Below, one piece after another: positions 8,589 to 16,187 of a stretch of DNA of 64,000 nucleotides. The translations under genes were made by a program, and so were the position numbers. This DNA comes from Natrinema salinisoli (GTDB lineage Archaea > Halobacteriota > Halobacteria > Halobacteriales > Natrialbaceae): assembly GCF_020405205.1 (NCBI RefSeq), contig NZ_CP084471.1:1-64000 (forward strand). The letters are read 5' to 3'. How positions within the stretch are numbered: the stretch's first letter is position 1; each line of letters opens with the position of its first letter. Under the pieces are notes generated by a model. The model saw only the letters and a program-made list of their open reading frames with translations, had not been told where the DNA came from and made no database searches.

Positions 8589-8604
8589 TATTCCCCACGG
8601 AATA
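8589..8604. promoter_or_regulatory. Palindrome between ligase and symporter
   Basis: TATTCC-CCAC-GGAATA is a perfect 6-bp-arm palindrome in the divergent space between the ligase gene and the symporter operon. It could serve either promoter. The binding protein is unknown. Confidence 0.4.
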
Positions 8605-8641
8605 TGTGTGAAGATTTACGATTACCTTCAAGTACCCCCGT

Positions 8642-8659
8642 CATATACCGTGGTATGTG
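8642..8659. promoter_or_regulatory. Candidate IclR operator before symporter operon
   Basis: CATATACCGTGGTATGTG is an 18-bp palindrome with one mismatched pair, ending 10 bp before the ATG at 8670. Its core ATACC-N2-GGTAT resembles TTACC-N2-GGTAA before the second iclR gene (26843-26854) and ATACC-N3-GGTAT at the start of the acyl-CoA synthetase gene (17567-17579). Confidence 0.5.
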
Positions 8660-8669
8660 ACACAAGACC

Positions 8670-8969
8670 ATGATGGGAGATAGCTTTTGGACTCCGAAGA
8701 CACCGGTACGAGCGGCGCTGTTGGGTTCCGTACTGGCGATGATTGTGCTACATCAAAGTGAACTGCTTGGCTTGATGAACGCTCAGACGTTACTGTTCGG
8801 CTGGCTACCGCTTCAGATCGCGTACGACATCGCGTTCCTTCTTATCGGTGTCGTCATCCTTTCAGTAATGTACGTCGTCGCACCCGAGCCGCCCGCGGAT
8901 TACGACACGAAACTCGAGCAAGACGATGAACCGACCGACCCTGTTACCCCCATGGAGGGAGATGACTGA
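8670..8969 (+). CDS. Small membrane partner of symporter (DUF3311-like)
   Basis: This 99-aa protein has two predicted membrane helices (about residues 14-32 and 45-70) and an acidic, probably cytoplasmic tail. Its gene overlaps the start of a sodium:solute symporter gene by one base (TGATG), so the two are translationally coupled. Small two-helix proteins of the DUF3311 kind commonly precede symporters of the monocarboxylate/aromatic-acid branch and are thought to be accessory subunits. I assign it by size, topology and position. A palindromic candidate operator lies just upstream. Confidence 0.7.
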   Translation: MMGDSFWTPKTPVRAALLGSVLAMIVLHQSELLGLMNAQTLLFGWLPLQIAYDIAFLLIGVVILSVMYVVAPEPPADYDTKLEQDDEPTDPVTPMEGDD

Positions 8970-10450
8970 TGCTGGCTGAATCGAATCTCCTTATCGTCGG
9001 CATCACTGCGATTTACCTCCTGATCGTTCTCGGTGTCGGTCAGCTCGCGGCGCGCACGACTGGGACCTCCCGTGAGGACTACCTGATGGCGGATCGGTCG
9101 TTTAGTACGATCATCCTCTTGGCAGCGCTATTCGCCACGAACATGACCGCAGTGGTGATGATTGGAGCGCCGGGGCTGGCGTATAACTCCGGTGCAGGTG
9201 CGTTCGGGTTCTTCGTCGTCCTGTTCGCATTCCTCTTCCCCGTCTTCCTGATGACGGTCGGCTACCGGATTTGGATGGTCGGTAAAGAGTTCGGCCACAT
9301 TACGCCCGCACAGATTATCAACCACCGGTGGGACGCGGAGTACCTCGGCGTGCTCGCTATGGGAATGTTCACTGTCTGGACCGTTCCGTACCTCCTCGTC
9401 GGCGTACAGGGAGGGGGGATCGTCTTCGAGGCACTGACGGATGGACTGGTCCCCTACTGGGCAGGCGCTGCAATCGTCCTCTTAGTGGTCGGGGGCTACG
9501 TCTATCAGGGCGGAATGCGCGGGACTGGTTGGACGAACGCGTTCCAGGGAGCCGTTTTCATCGCGTTCCTGCTCGCGATGTTCGTCTGGATTCCGTTACG
9601 GGTTGGCGGGTTCGCCGAGGCGACGAACGCCGTCGCACAGATCAACAACGGCGCGTTCCTGAACCGCGCTGGGATTCCGCCGTTCCAACCGCGAGTCTGG
9701 TTCTCGCAGGGGATGATCGTTGCGTTCGGCGCCTTCATGTTCCCCCACCTGATCATCCGTTACATGACCGCTAAGTCCGTGAAAAATCTCCAGCAGACCG
9801 CCGTCCTCTACCCCGTCGCGGTCATCGTCGTCTGGGTTCCAGCAGTGCTGCTCGGGTTCTGGGGGATCGCCCTGATCCCAGACCTGGCGAACCCTGATTT
9901 CACCCTGCCAGCGTTGGTTGACGAGTTCCTCCCCATCTGGGTCATCGGCTTCGCTCTGGCCGGAATTCTCGCTGCGCTCATGTCGAGCCTTGACGGCCAG
10001 GTACTCACCCTTAGCACCTTCTTCACCGAGGATGTGCTCCGGCCGTTCTTCGATGTGGACGAGTCCAAAGAGATCCACTACACGCGGTTCTTCCTGATTG
10101 CGATCTTCCTCGCAGCGTTTGCAGGCGCTATGCTCACCCGGGATACAATCGTCGACACCGCGACATTCGCGTTTTCTGGATTCGCACTAATGTTCTTCCC
10201 GATCTGCTCGGCGTTCTACTGGCGTCGATCCAATAAGTACGCCGCGTATGCGGGCCTTATCTGGGGATTTGTTGGGCTTTGGGCGTTCGAGCTAGGACTG
10301 CTCCCGGGGAATCTCACCTTCGGGTTCCTGCCGTTCGTGCCACTCGCCGTCAGTCAGCTCGTCCTGATGGTCGTCGTTGCCTATTCGACACCAAAACCGC
10401 CGGAAGACAAGGTATCGGAGTACGAACGACTCTTCGAAAACGTCTGGTGA
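8969..10450 (+). CDS. Sodium:solute symporter (SSS family)
   Basis: This 493-aa integral membrane protein has about 13 hydrophobic helices, and its N-terminal pattern (TGTSREDYLMADRSF) is typical of the SSS/SLC5 family. Members couple sodium influx to uptake of proline, pantothenate, acetate or other small acids. Located between the aryl-acid ligase and the ring hydroxylase, it probably imports the aromatic acid used by this pathway. It is translationally coupled to the small two-helix protein before it. The exact substrate cannot be read from the sequence. Confidence 0.9.
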   Translation: MLAESNLLIVGITAIYLLIVLGVGQLAARTTGTSREDYLMADRSFSTIILLAALFATNMTAVVMIGAPGLAYNSGAGAFGFFVVLFAFLFPVFLMTVGYRIWMVGKEFGHITPAQIINHRWDAEYLGVLAMGMFTVWTVPYLLVGVQGGGIVFEALTDGLVPYWAGAAIVLLVVGGYVYQGGMRGTGWTNAFQGAVFIAFLLAMFVWIPLRVGGFAEATNAVAQINNGAFLNRAGIPPFQPRVWFSQGMIVAFGAFMFPHLIIRYMTAKSVKNLQQTAVLYPVAVIVVWVPAVLLGFWGIALIPDLANPDFTLPALVDEFLPIWVIGFALAGILAALMSSLDGQVLTLSTFFTEDVLRPFFDVDESKEIHYTRFFLIAIFLAAFAGAMLTRDTIVDTATFAFSGFALMFFPICSAFYWRRSNKYAAYAGLIWGFVGLWAFELGLLPGNLTFGFLPFVPLAVSQLVLMVVVAYSTPKPPEDKVSEYERLFENVW

Positions 10451-10462
10451 GCAGTCACAACA

Positions 10463-10615
10463 ATGAAGGGAGTACGAGTTATCATGCTAAACGAGAACTC
10501 ACGCATGCGAGGAACTGTCCAGTACTGCGAGCAGAGACAGCGTGCTAGCCAAACTGAAGAACACGTAGGTGGCCGTGAGATGATCGCAGCCTATCGCCGA
10601 GGAGGGGTGTTCTAA
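10463..10615 (+). CDS. Possible 50-aa small protein
   Basis: A short open frame starts with ATG 12 bp after the symporter stop and ends 3 bp before the monooxygenase ATG. The predicted peptide is basic and has no recognisable motif. Its tight fit between two co-directional genes is the only support. The GGAGG near its end could be the ribosome-binding site of the following gene. It may equally be a chance frame. Confidence 0.25.
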   Translation: MKGVRVIMLNENSRMRGTVQYCEQRQRASQTEEHVGGREMIAAYRRGGVF

Positions 10616-10618
10616 CTG

Positions 10619-12718
10619 ATGAACGTCGCAACTATCGGGGGTGGTCCCGGCGGACTATACGCGAGTCTCCTCCTCAAACGGAGCCATCCCAGCTGGGACG
10701 TGACCGTCTATGAACGGAATCCAAGGGGGGTCACATATGGCTGGGGGATTGTGTTTCCGAACCGAACGCTCTCGAACCTTGCCGATGCCGATCCGGCCTC
10801 TCACGAGGCGATAACCGAGACGTTCGACCGCTGGGATCCATTTGACATCATTACCGATGATGATCACTTCCGGTGCGACGGAAATACGTTCGCGAGCATG
10901 ATGCGGACCGATCTTCTCTCCGTCCTCGAGGAGCGCTGTCGTGAAGTTGGTGTTGAGCTAGAGTATGAGTCGGAGATAACGGATCCCACCGCTATCGCTA
11001 CCGAGGCCGATCTCTGTATCGCGGCCGATGGGATTCACAGTCACACGCGCGAGGTTTTTGCCGACGAGTTCAGCACGGAGATCAACCGAGGGAGCGTGCG
11101 GTTCTCTTGGTTCGGGACCGACGCGGAGTTCGAGGCGCTGACCCACATCTTCGTTGAGAATGAAGACGGTATCTGGTGTGCTCATACCTATCCCGGACCA
11201 ACGAGCACATTCATTGTCGACTGTGATGCCGAGACGTGGAAGCGTTCTGGGATCGCCGAAATGACCGAAGACGAGTACCTTGCCTACCTTGAGGACGTAT
11301 TCGCCGATCAGCTAGATGGACACGACATAAAGTCGCAGCAGGATCGGTGGCAGCGGTTCCAGACGGTAACGAACGAAAACTGGTACCACGACAACGTCGT
11401 ACTCGTCGGTGACGCCGCTCACACCGCTCACTATTCGATCGGCTCCGGGACAACGCTCGCCATGGAAGACGCTATCGGATTGATGGAGGCCTTCGAGAGT
11501 CACGACGAGATCGACGCTGCGCTCTCGGCCTACGAATCGGCCCGAAAACCGTTCGTCGAAACCTTGCTGTCGGCGGCCGAGCGGAGTCGGATTCATTTTG
11601 AGGATATCGACCGCTATTATGACCTTCCGCCTCGGCAGTTCGCGATCCACCATCTTACCCGGAGCGGACGGCTCACGTACGGTAGCCTTCAACGCCGTGA
11701 CCCAACATTCACGGATGCGTTTGACGAGTGGTTCGTCAAACGGACGCCGGGCGGTACGGAGACACGACCGCCGGCCCGCCAGCCGGTTCGACTCGCCGAT
11801 ACTGTCGTCTCAAACCGGTACGTCCGCGCCCTCGAACCCACGTCGTCCGCCGAAGGGGGAATGCCGTCGGCTGCTCAACTGTCCGCATTCACCGCGGCTG
11901 CGGACGAGAGACCGGGACTACTGCTCACAGAACCGCTAGCCGTCGCTCCCGAAGGACGGCCGGTGATCGGCACGCCGGGACTTTACACCGAGGATCACGG
12001 CGCTACGTGGACCGAGGCCGTTGAAACCGTGCCGGATGGAGTTACGGCCGGTGTTCATCTCACGCACGCCGGCGCAAGCGGTGGGCGCGAACCTCGCGTT
12101 TTCGATCAAGGCGACCGTACCGAACGAGAGTCGACGTGGGCGCCACGCCTCAGCGACGACTATCCGGTTCATCCGCAATCGTTCGACCCTACCGAAATGA
12201 GTTCGGCGGAACGGAACGCCGTTATCGACGATTTCGTCTCAGCGGCGCGTCGGGCCGCCGACGCCGACTTCGGGTACGTTCAGCTCCAGGCGGCCTCCTC
12301 GTCAGTCCTGTCGCAGTTCCTAACAGCTCCGGACATACCGTTCGAGGACGGCATCCAGTTCGTACAGACTGTCGTTAGCGATGTCGCCGACGCGGTACCG
12401 CCCGGAACGCCGCTCGGAGTAACGGTTCCAGTCTCGGACAGCGACGAGTGCGGACTCTCGCTCGAGGAGGCGTTTGTGGCCGTTCGCAAGTTTTCAGCGG
12501 CGGGCTGTGACGTCGTAGCGCCGGTCGATACCACGACTAGCGAGCGTGGACTGGCCGAGAAAGGACCAAGCGATTTCAGCGATGATATTAGAAACGAGGT
12601 CGATATCAGTACGTTGGCGACTGTACCAACCGCATCCGCCGATAAGGTGAACACGCTCGTCGCAACCGGGCGTGCAGATCTCTGCGTAGTTCAGGGGACA
12701 CCGTCTCGCAACGATTGA
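10619..12718 (+). CDS. Salicylyl-CoA 5-hydroxylase-like FAD monooxygenase with OYE-like half
   Basis: This 699-aa protein has two parts. Residues 1-370 are a class A flavin monooxygenase: the dinucleotide fold IGGGPGGLYAS is at residues 6-16 and the second FAD motif VVLVGDAAHTAHYSIGSG is near 260. This resembles salicylyl-CoA 5-hydroxylase and 2-aminobenzoyl-CoA monooxygenase. Residues about 390-699 follow the Old Yellow Enzyme barrel. There the usual HGYLLSSFLSPL-type segment reads ASSSVLSQFLTAP, and the active-site residues I would expect are not evident. It should hydroxylate an aryl-CoA, here probably to gentisyl-CoA. It lies downstream of the symporter genes. The role of the second half is unclear; bifunctional relatives keep a recognisable reductase. 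Confidence 0.8.
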   Translation: MNVATIGGGPGGLYASLLLKRSHPSWDVTVYERNPRGVTYGWGIVFPNRTLSNLADADPASHEAITETFDRWDPFDIITDDDHFRCDGNTFASMMRTDLLSVLEERCREVGVELEYESEITDPTAIATEADLCIAADGIHSHTREVFADEFSTEINRGSVRFSWFGTDAEFEALTHIFVENEDGIWCAHTYPGPTSTFIVDCDAETWKRSGIAEMTEDEYLAYLEDVFADQLDGHDIKSQQDRWQRFQTVTNENWYHDNVVLVGDAAHTAHYSIGSGTTLAMEDAIGLMEAFESHDEIDAALSAYESARKPFVETLLSAAERSRIHFEDIDRYYDLPPRQFAIHHLTRSGRLTYGSLQRRDPTFTDAFDEWFVKRTPGGTETRPPARQPVRLADTVVSNRYVRALEPTSSAEGGMPSAAQLSAFTAAADERPGLLLTEPLAVAPEGRPVIGTPGLYTEDHGATWTEAVETVPDGVTAGVHLTHAGASGGREPRVFDQGDRTERESTWAPRLSDDYPVHPQSFDPTEMSSAERNAVIDDFVSAARRAADADFGYVQLQAASSSVLSQFLTAPDIPFEDGIQFVQTVVSDVADAVPPGTPLGVTVPVSDSDECGLSLEEAFVAVRKFSAAGCDVVAPVDTTTSERGLAEKGPSDFSDDIRNEVDISTLATVPTASADKVNTLVATGRADLCVVQGTPSRND

Positions 12719-12947
12719 CTTAGGTCCACCTCGGGACGTTCCAAATGCCAACGCAGCCGTCGACGTTCGTGAAGGCTCCGCTGAGCCCTGTCGCAGAGTA
12801 GACTGCGTCGACGGCGACTGTCGAGACGATCAAGTCTTTTCACTCATGGTCTCTGCATCTGAAAATATACAATCACAAATCAGACGTTGCGCGGCGGAAA
12901 ACAAGCGAGACAGGTAGCGAGGATCTCGATCCGCGCACAAAAAGCGT

Positions 12948-13133
12948 TCAGTCAACAGGCTGTTCGATGCTGGCGTCGAATACCTCTTCTGACCGGAAGA
13001 CGCCGCGACAATCCTCGCAGACCATCTGTCTCTGAATCGCGTACTCCCAGAGTTTACCGCTGCAGTCCAGACAGTCGAAGTGCGCTCGGACGAACGGGTC
13101 CTCGTCGACGTAAGGGTTATCGAACTCGGCCAT
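12948..13133 (-). CDS. Small zinc-ribbon protein
   Basis: This 61-aa protein starts at MAEFDNPYVDED and carries two Cys pairs, CLDC and CEDC, about 19 residues apart, forming a probable zinc ribbon. It lies 108 bp downstream of the gentisate dioxygenase gene on the same strand and may be co-transcribed with it. The longer frame from 13220 adds an Arg/Ser-rich stretch unlike haloarchaeal proteins and is rejected. Its function is unknown; a structural or regulatory role with the dioxygenase is speculative. Confidence 0.65.
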   Translation of the reverse strand: MAEFDNPYVDEDPFVRAHFDCLDCSGKLWEYAIQRQMVCEDCRGVFRSEEVFDASIEQPVD

Positions 13134-13241
13134 ACGAGAATGGTATGGGCAACGACGTATATCAGTATTGCCCATTCGACGGCTGTGTGAGCGGTCGCGA
13201 CGTAGCCAACTCTGTGACAACGGAGTGGAGTTGGGACCGCG

Positions 13242-14321
13242 TTACTCGTCAATCGCCGCCTCGGCGTAGAAGTTCATCGACCGTAGGATCGGCTCGTCGG
13301 TCATTCCCAGCAGGATCGCCTCGTCGTCGGGCTCATGATGGTGTGGTTCGTCCGGCGGTACGACAAAGATGTCCCACTGTCCCCACTCGAGGGCTTCGTC
13401 ACCGACGTGGGTGGCGCCCTTGCCCTCGATGACGAAGTAGACCTCGACGGAATTGTGGAAGTGCGGGTCCGTCGGGCCGTCGTTGAGCAACTGGGCCCGG
13501 AACGACATCGTCGGGAACAGCGGCGGTTCTCCGGTGGCGGGATTGACGTACGCGAGGCTATAGCCGTCGTGAGGGTCCGGATCGTCGTTGTCAGCCCGCT
13601 GGCGCAGCGCCTCTTCCATCTCGTCCCAGCCGAAGCGGTATGGCGGCGTCGGCTCCTTGTTCCCCTCGAACGGGCCGGGGATCGTGCCGTCGTCGCGCTC
13701 ACCGTCGGGACGGCCGCGGCCGTACTGGGAGGCCCAGTAGCCCTGGGTCTTCGTGACCGGCTGACGCTCAAGTTCGTGGTTCTCGAAGACGTGAGCGTTG
13801 TTTAGCGTGTCGAGGAACAGCGGGAGGTCGAGGACGTCAAGCCACGCGGCCGTCTCGTCGCCGTCATTGACGTGGTCATGCCACTCCCACTGGGGCGTCG
13901 TAATCAGGTCGTTATCCTCCATCGGGAACTCCTCACCGGCGACGACCGTCTTCATGTCCTCGTGGCCGTCAATCGTGAACCGAAGGGCGCTGGCAGCGTG
14001 GCGGTGGGCGGGCGCCGTCTCGCCCGGCGAGACTGTCTGGACGCCGACGTAGACCGTGTTCGAAATCGCGTTTTGGGCGTTGATCGGGACCGCGACTCGT
14101 CGCTGGAAGCCCGGTGGTAGGTCGGCGATTGGGACGTCGTCTTCGATGCCATCGATCGCGGCCTGAATGTCCTCCCACTTCCAGATGTTCGCTTCTAAAT
14201 CGTCAAGGAGGTTCCCCATGTCGTCTTCCACTTCCCAGAGCGGGCGGAGGTCGTTGTCCTTAAGCAGGCTCCGGGTGTCGGAACTCAGCTCTAAGAGGTC
14301 CTCTGACTCTTGCTGTGCCAT
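13242..14321 (-). CDS. Gentisate 1,2-dioxygenase
   Basis: This 359-aa bicupin enzyme opens the gentisate ring with O2 to give maleylpyruvate. The first cupin holds the iron ligands: PAHRHAASALRF (His106, His108) and EWHDH (146-150). The second cupin also keeps a His-rich pattern (DPHFHNSVEVYF and PPDEPHHHEP), although in bacterial enzymes that half is often vestigial. The start MAQQESED at 14321 matches family length; the frame runs back to 14372 without a better start. Relatives were purified from Haloferax sp. D1227. It diverges from the FAH-family hydrolase gene, which would act next. Confidence 0.92.
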   Translation of the reverse strand: MAQQESEDLLELSSDTRSLLKDNDLRPLWEVEDDMGNLLDDLEANIWKWEDIQAAIDGIEDDVPIADLPPGFQRRVAVPINAQNAISNTVYVGVQTVSPGETAPAHRHAASALRFTIDGHEDMKTVVAGEEFPMEDNDLITTPQWEWHDHVNDGDETAAWLDVLDLPLFLDTLNNAHVFENHELERQPVTKTQGYWASQYGRGRPDGERDDGTIPGPFEGNKEPTPPYRFGWDEMEEALRQRADNDDPDPHDGYSLAYVNPATGEPPLFPTMSFRAQLLNDGPTDPHFHNSVEVYFVIEGKGATHVGDEALEWGQWDIFVVPPDEPHHHEPDDEAILLGMTDEPILRSMNFYAEAAIDE

Positions 14322-14500
14322 GTGCGTGTTTTTGTCGAATGAGACCATAAGTGTATTGGAGACTTCTAACACACCGCGAACGCACGAACAGCCGGTACCG
14401 AACGGTCCGCGTCGTGCTGTGGATCGCTGGGCGCACGGATTTGACGATCAGTCAGACTCATCATCGCCTGATCGACCTCGTCGTTACCGAGAAAGGATGA

Positions 14501-14507
14501 TTTATAT
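14501..14507 (+). promoter_or_regulatory. TATA box of FAH-family hydrolase gene
   Basis: TTTATAT is centred about 27 bp before the ATG at 14531, which predicts a leaderless transcript. Confidence 0.6.
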
Positions 14508-14530
14508 GGTCGGCTCGTAGTGGTGTTACC

Positions 14531-15409
14531 ATGCGACTCGTTAGATTCAACGACGATCGGCTCGGCCTGTTGACCGACGACGACAGCATCATCGACGTCA
14601 CCGACGAACTCGGTCTCGAGACAAACGATCCGCTCAAGGAGTACGTCCGAAAGGACCTTGACGCCAGCGAGTACGCTGATGAGGACCCTGACTATGATCG
14701 CAAGGAGATCACTATCGAGTCCCCGGTTCGCCGCCCTGGGAAGGTCATCGCGGCGCCGCTGAACTACGAGAACCACGTTGAGGAAGCGCTTGCCGACAAG
14801 GACATTGTCACCGAGGAGTGGTTTACTATTGAGGACAAGGGCTACTTCCTCAAGGCCCCCTCGAGCGTCGCTGGCCCCGAGGACGGCATCGAACTGCCGT
14901 TCAACGATCGCCGCGTCGACCACGAAATCGAGCTGGCGTTCGTCATGGGCGAGGACGTCAAGGACATCGACGCCGAGGACGCCTGGGATGCAATCTTGGG
15001 CTACACGATCCTGCTCGATGTCTCCGTCCGCGGCGACCAGGACCGTTCAAACCGTAAGTCCTACGATACGTTCACTATCATTGGTCCGAGCGTCACCACG
15101 GCGGACGAGATCGATAACCCCCACGACCTCGAGATGGAGTTGCAGCTCAATGGCGAGACCAAGCAACAGCAGAACACCGGCGGCATGATCTACAGCTGTG
15201 CCGATATCGTCGAGTACGCCTCCATTGGCGCGACGCTCGAGGCCGGCGACGTCGTCACCACGGGGACGCCGGAGGGTGTAAGCCCGCTCTCGGACGGCGA
15301 CACCATCGAGGCCGAGATCGAGGATGTCGGCGCAATGACTGTCGACGTCACCGAACGCGACGTTGCCTTCGAGGACGTCGACGTCCAGAAGAGTCAGAAA
15401 GACGACTGA
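14531..15409 (+). CDS. FAH-family hydrolase, probable fumaryl/maleylpyruvate hydrolase
   Basis: This 292-aa protein belongs to the fumarylacetoacetate hydrolase family. It shows GKVIAAPLNYENHVEEA, the metal-binding stretch DHEIELAFVMGED, the LDVSVRGDQDR strand, and the C-terminal TTGTPEGVSPLSDGD. Such enzymes cleave acylpyruvates into pyruvate and fumarate or maleate. The gene diverges from gentisate 1,2-dioxygenase, so it very likely performs the last step. No maleylpyruvate isomerase was found in the window, so direct hydrolysis of maleylpyruvate, or an isomerase elsewhere, must be considered. A TATA box predicts a leaderless mRNA, and a T5 tract at 15442-15446 may end it. Confidence 0.88.
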   Translation: MRLVRFNDDRLGLLTDDDSIIDVTDELGLETNDPLKEYVRKDLDASEYADEDPDYDRKEITIESPVRRPGKVIAAPLNYENHVEEALADKDIVTEEWFTIEDKGYFLKAPSSVAGPEDGIELPFNDRRVDHEIELAFVMGEDVKDIDAEDAWDAILGYTILLDVSVRGDQDRSNRKSYDTFTIIGPSVTTADEIDNPHDLEMELQLNGETKQQQNTGGMIYSCADIVEYASIGATLEAGDVVTTGTPEGVSPLSDGDTIEAEIEDVGAMTVDVTERDVAFEDVDVQKSQKDD

Positions 15410-15491
15410 CGGACAGAACAGCGCTCTGTAGACAAGGTATCTTTTTACGAACGCCCATCGGCGGGACGAATGAACGGCGACTCTAGCGCCG

Positions 15492-16187
15492 TTAGTCCTC
15501 GAGCGATACTAGCGCGTCCAGCACGACCGCTCGCTCTGACTCCGCCAGTAGCGGGTTGATCTCGATCTCTCGGATCTCTTCGTTCTCGTCTAGAACCTCG
15601 CCAACGGTGACGATCGCCTCGGCGACGGCCTCTCGATCGACCGTTGGAGAGCCGCGGTAACCGTCGAGCAAGGGAGAGGCCTCGAGTTCGTATGTCATCT
15701 CGACGGCTTCGGCGGTTGAGACTGGCGCGATTCGGTGACTCGTGTCCTGTAACACCTCGACGGTGATTCCGCCGAGACCGACGAGGACGGTTGGCCCGAA
15801 GGACGGATCACGGGTCCCACCAACAATCACTTCCAGCCCCTTCTCGAGGTTGACGCCGGCCTCAATCAGTACGTCGGCGTCGATTTCCTGCTGGTCGGCC
15901 GCATCGAAGATGTCTTCCGCGGCCGTTCGGACGCTCTCTGAGTTTTTGAGACCCACGTTCACACCGACACCGTCGCCCCACTCGCTTTTGTGCTGGACCG
16001 ACGGCGATGCGACCTTCGCAACGACTGGGTATCCAATCTTCTCGGCGGTCTGAACGGCGCTTTTAGGCGAATCAACCGTCTCACTGTCCGGCACCGCTAG
16101 TCCTCGATCAGCGAGCAGTTTCTTCGCTTCGGCCTCGGTCAGCGCGGAGCGCTGTTCGTTGCGTGCGATCTTGAGAGTCTCAGTCAT
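15492..16187 (-). CDS. ADP-forming acyl-CoA synthetase, beta (ATP-grasp) subunit
   Basis: This 231-aa ATP-grasp protein matches the beta subunit of ADP-forming acetyl-/acyl-CoA synthetases. It has the N-terminal ALTEAEAKKLLADRG, a VVAKVASP strand, QHKSEWGDGVGV, and a C-terminal REIEINPLLA. With the alpha subunit it would interconvert an acyl-CoA, ADP and phosphate with the free acid, CoA and ATP. The first 8 bp overlap the end of the alpha gene. In haloarchaea I would expect both halves in one polypeptide, so the split form is notable. The acyl group could be acetyl, aryl or another; context favours an aromatic or its breakdown product. Confidence 0.85.
   Translation of the reverse strand: MTETLKIARNEQRSALTEAEAKKLLADRGLAVPDSETVDSPKSAVQTAEKIGYPVVAKVASPSVQHKSEWGDGVGVNVGLKNSESVRTAAEDIFDAADQQEIDADVLIEAGVNLEKGLEVIVGGTRDPSFGPTVLVGLGGITVEVLQDTSHRIAPVSTAEAVEMTYELEASPLLDGYRGSPTVDREAVAEAIVTVGEVLDENEEIREIEINPLLAESERAVVLDALVSLED

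Noticed and set aside
12719-12947. Possible gene between the monooxygenase and zinc-ribbon genes
   Set aside because: No frame with haloarchaeal character or start was found; only intergenic sequence is supported.
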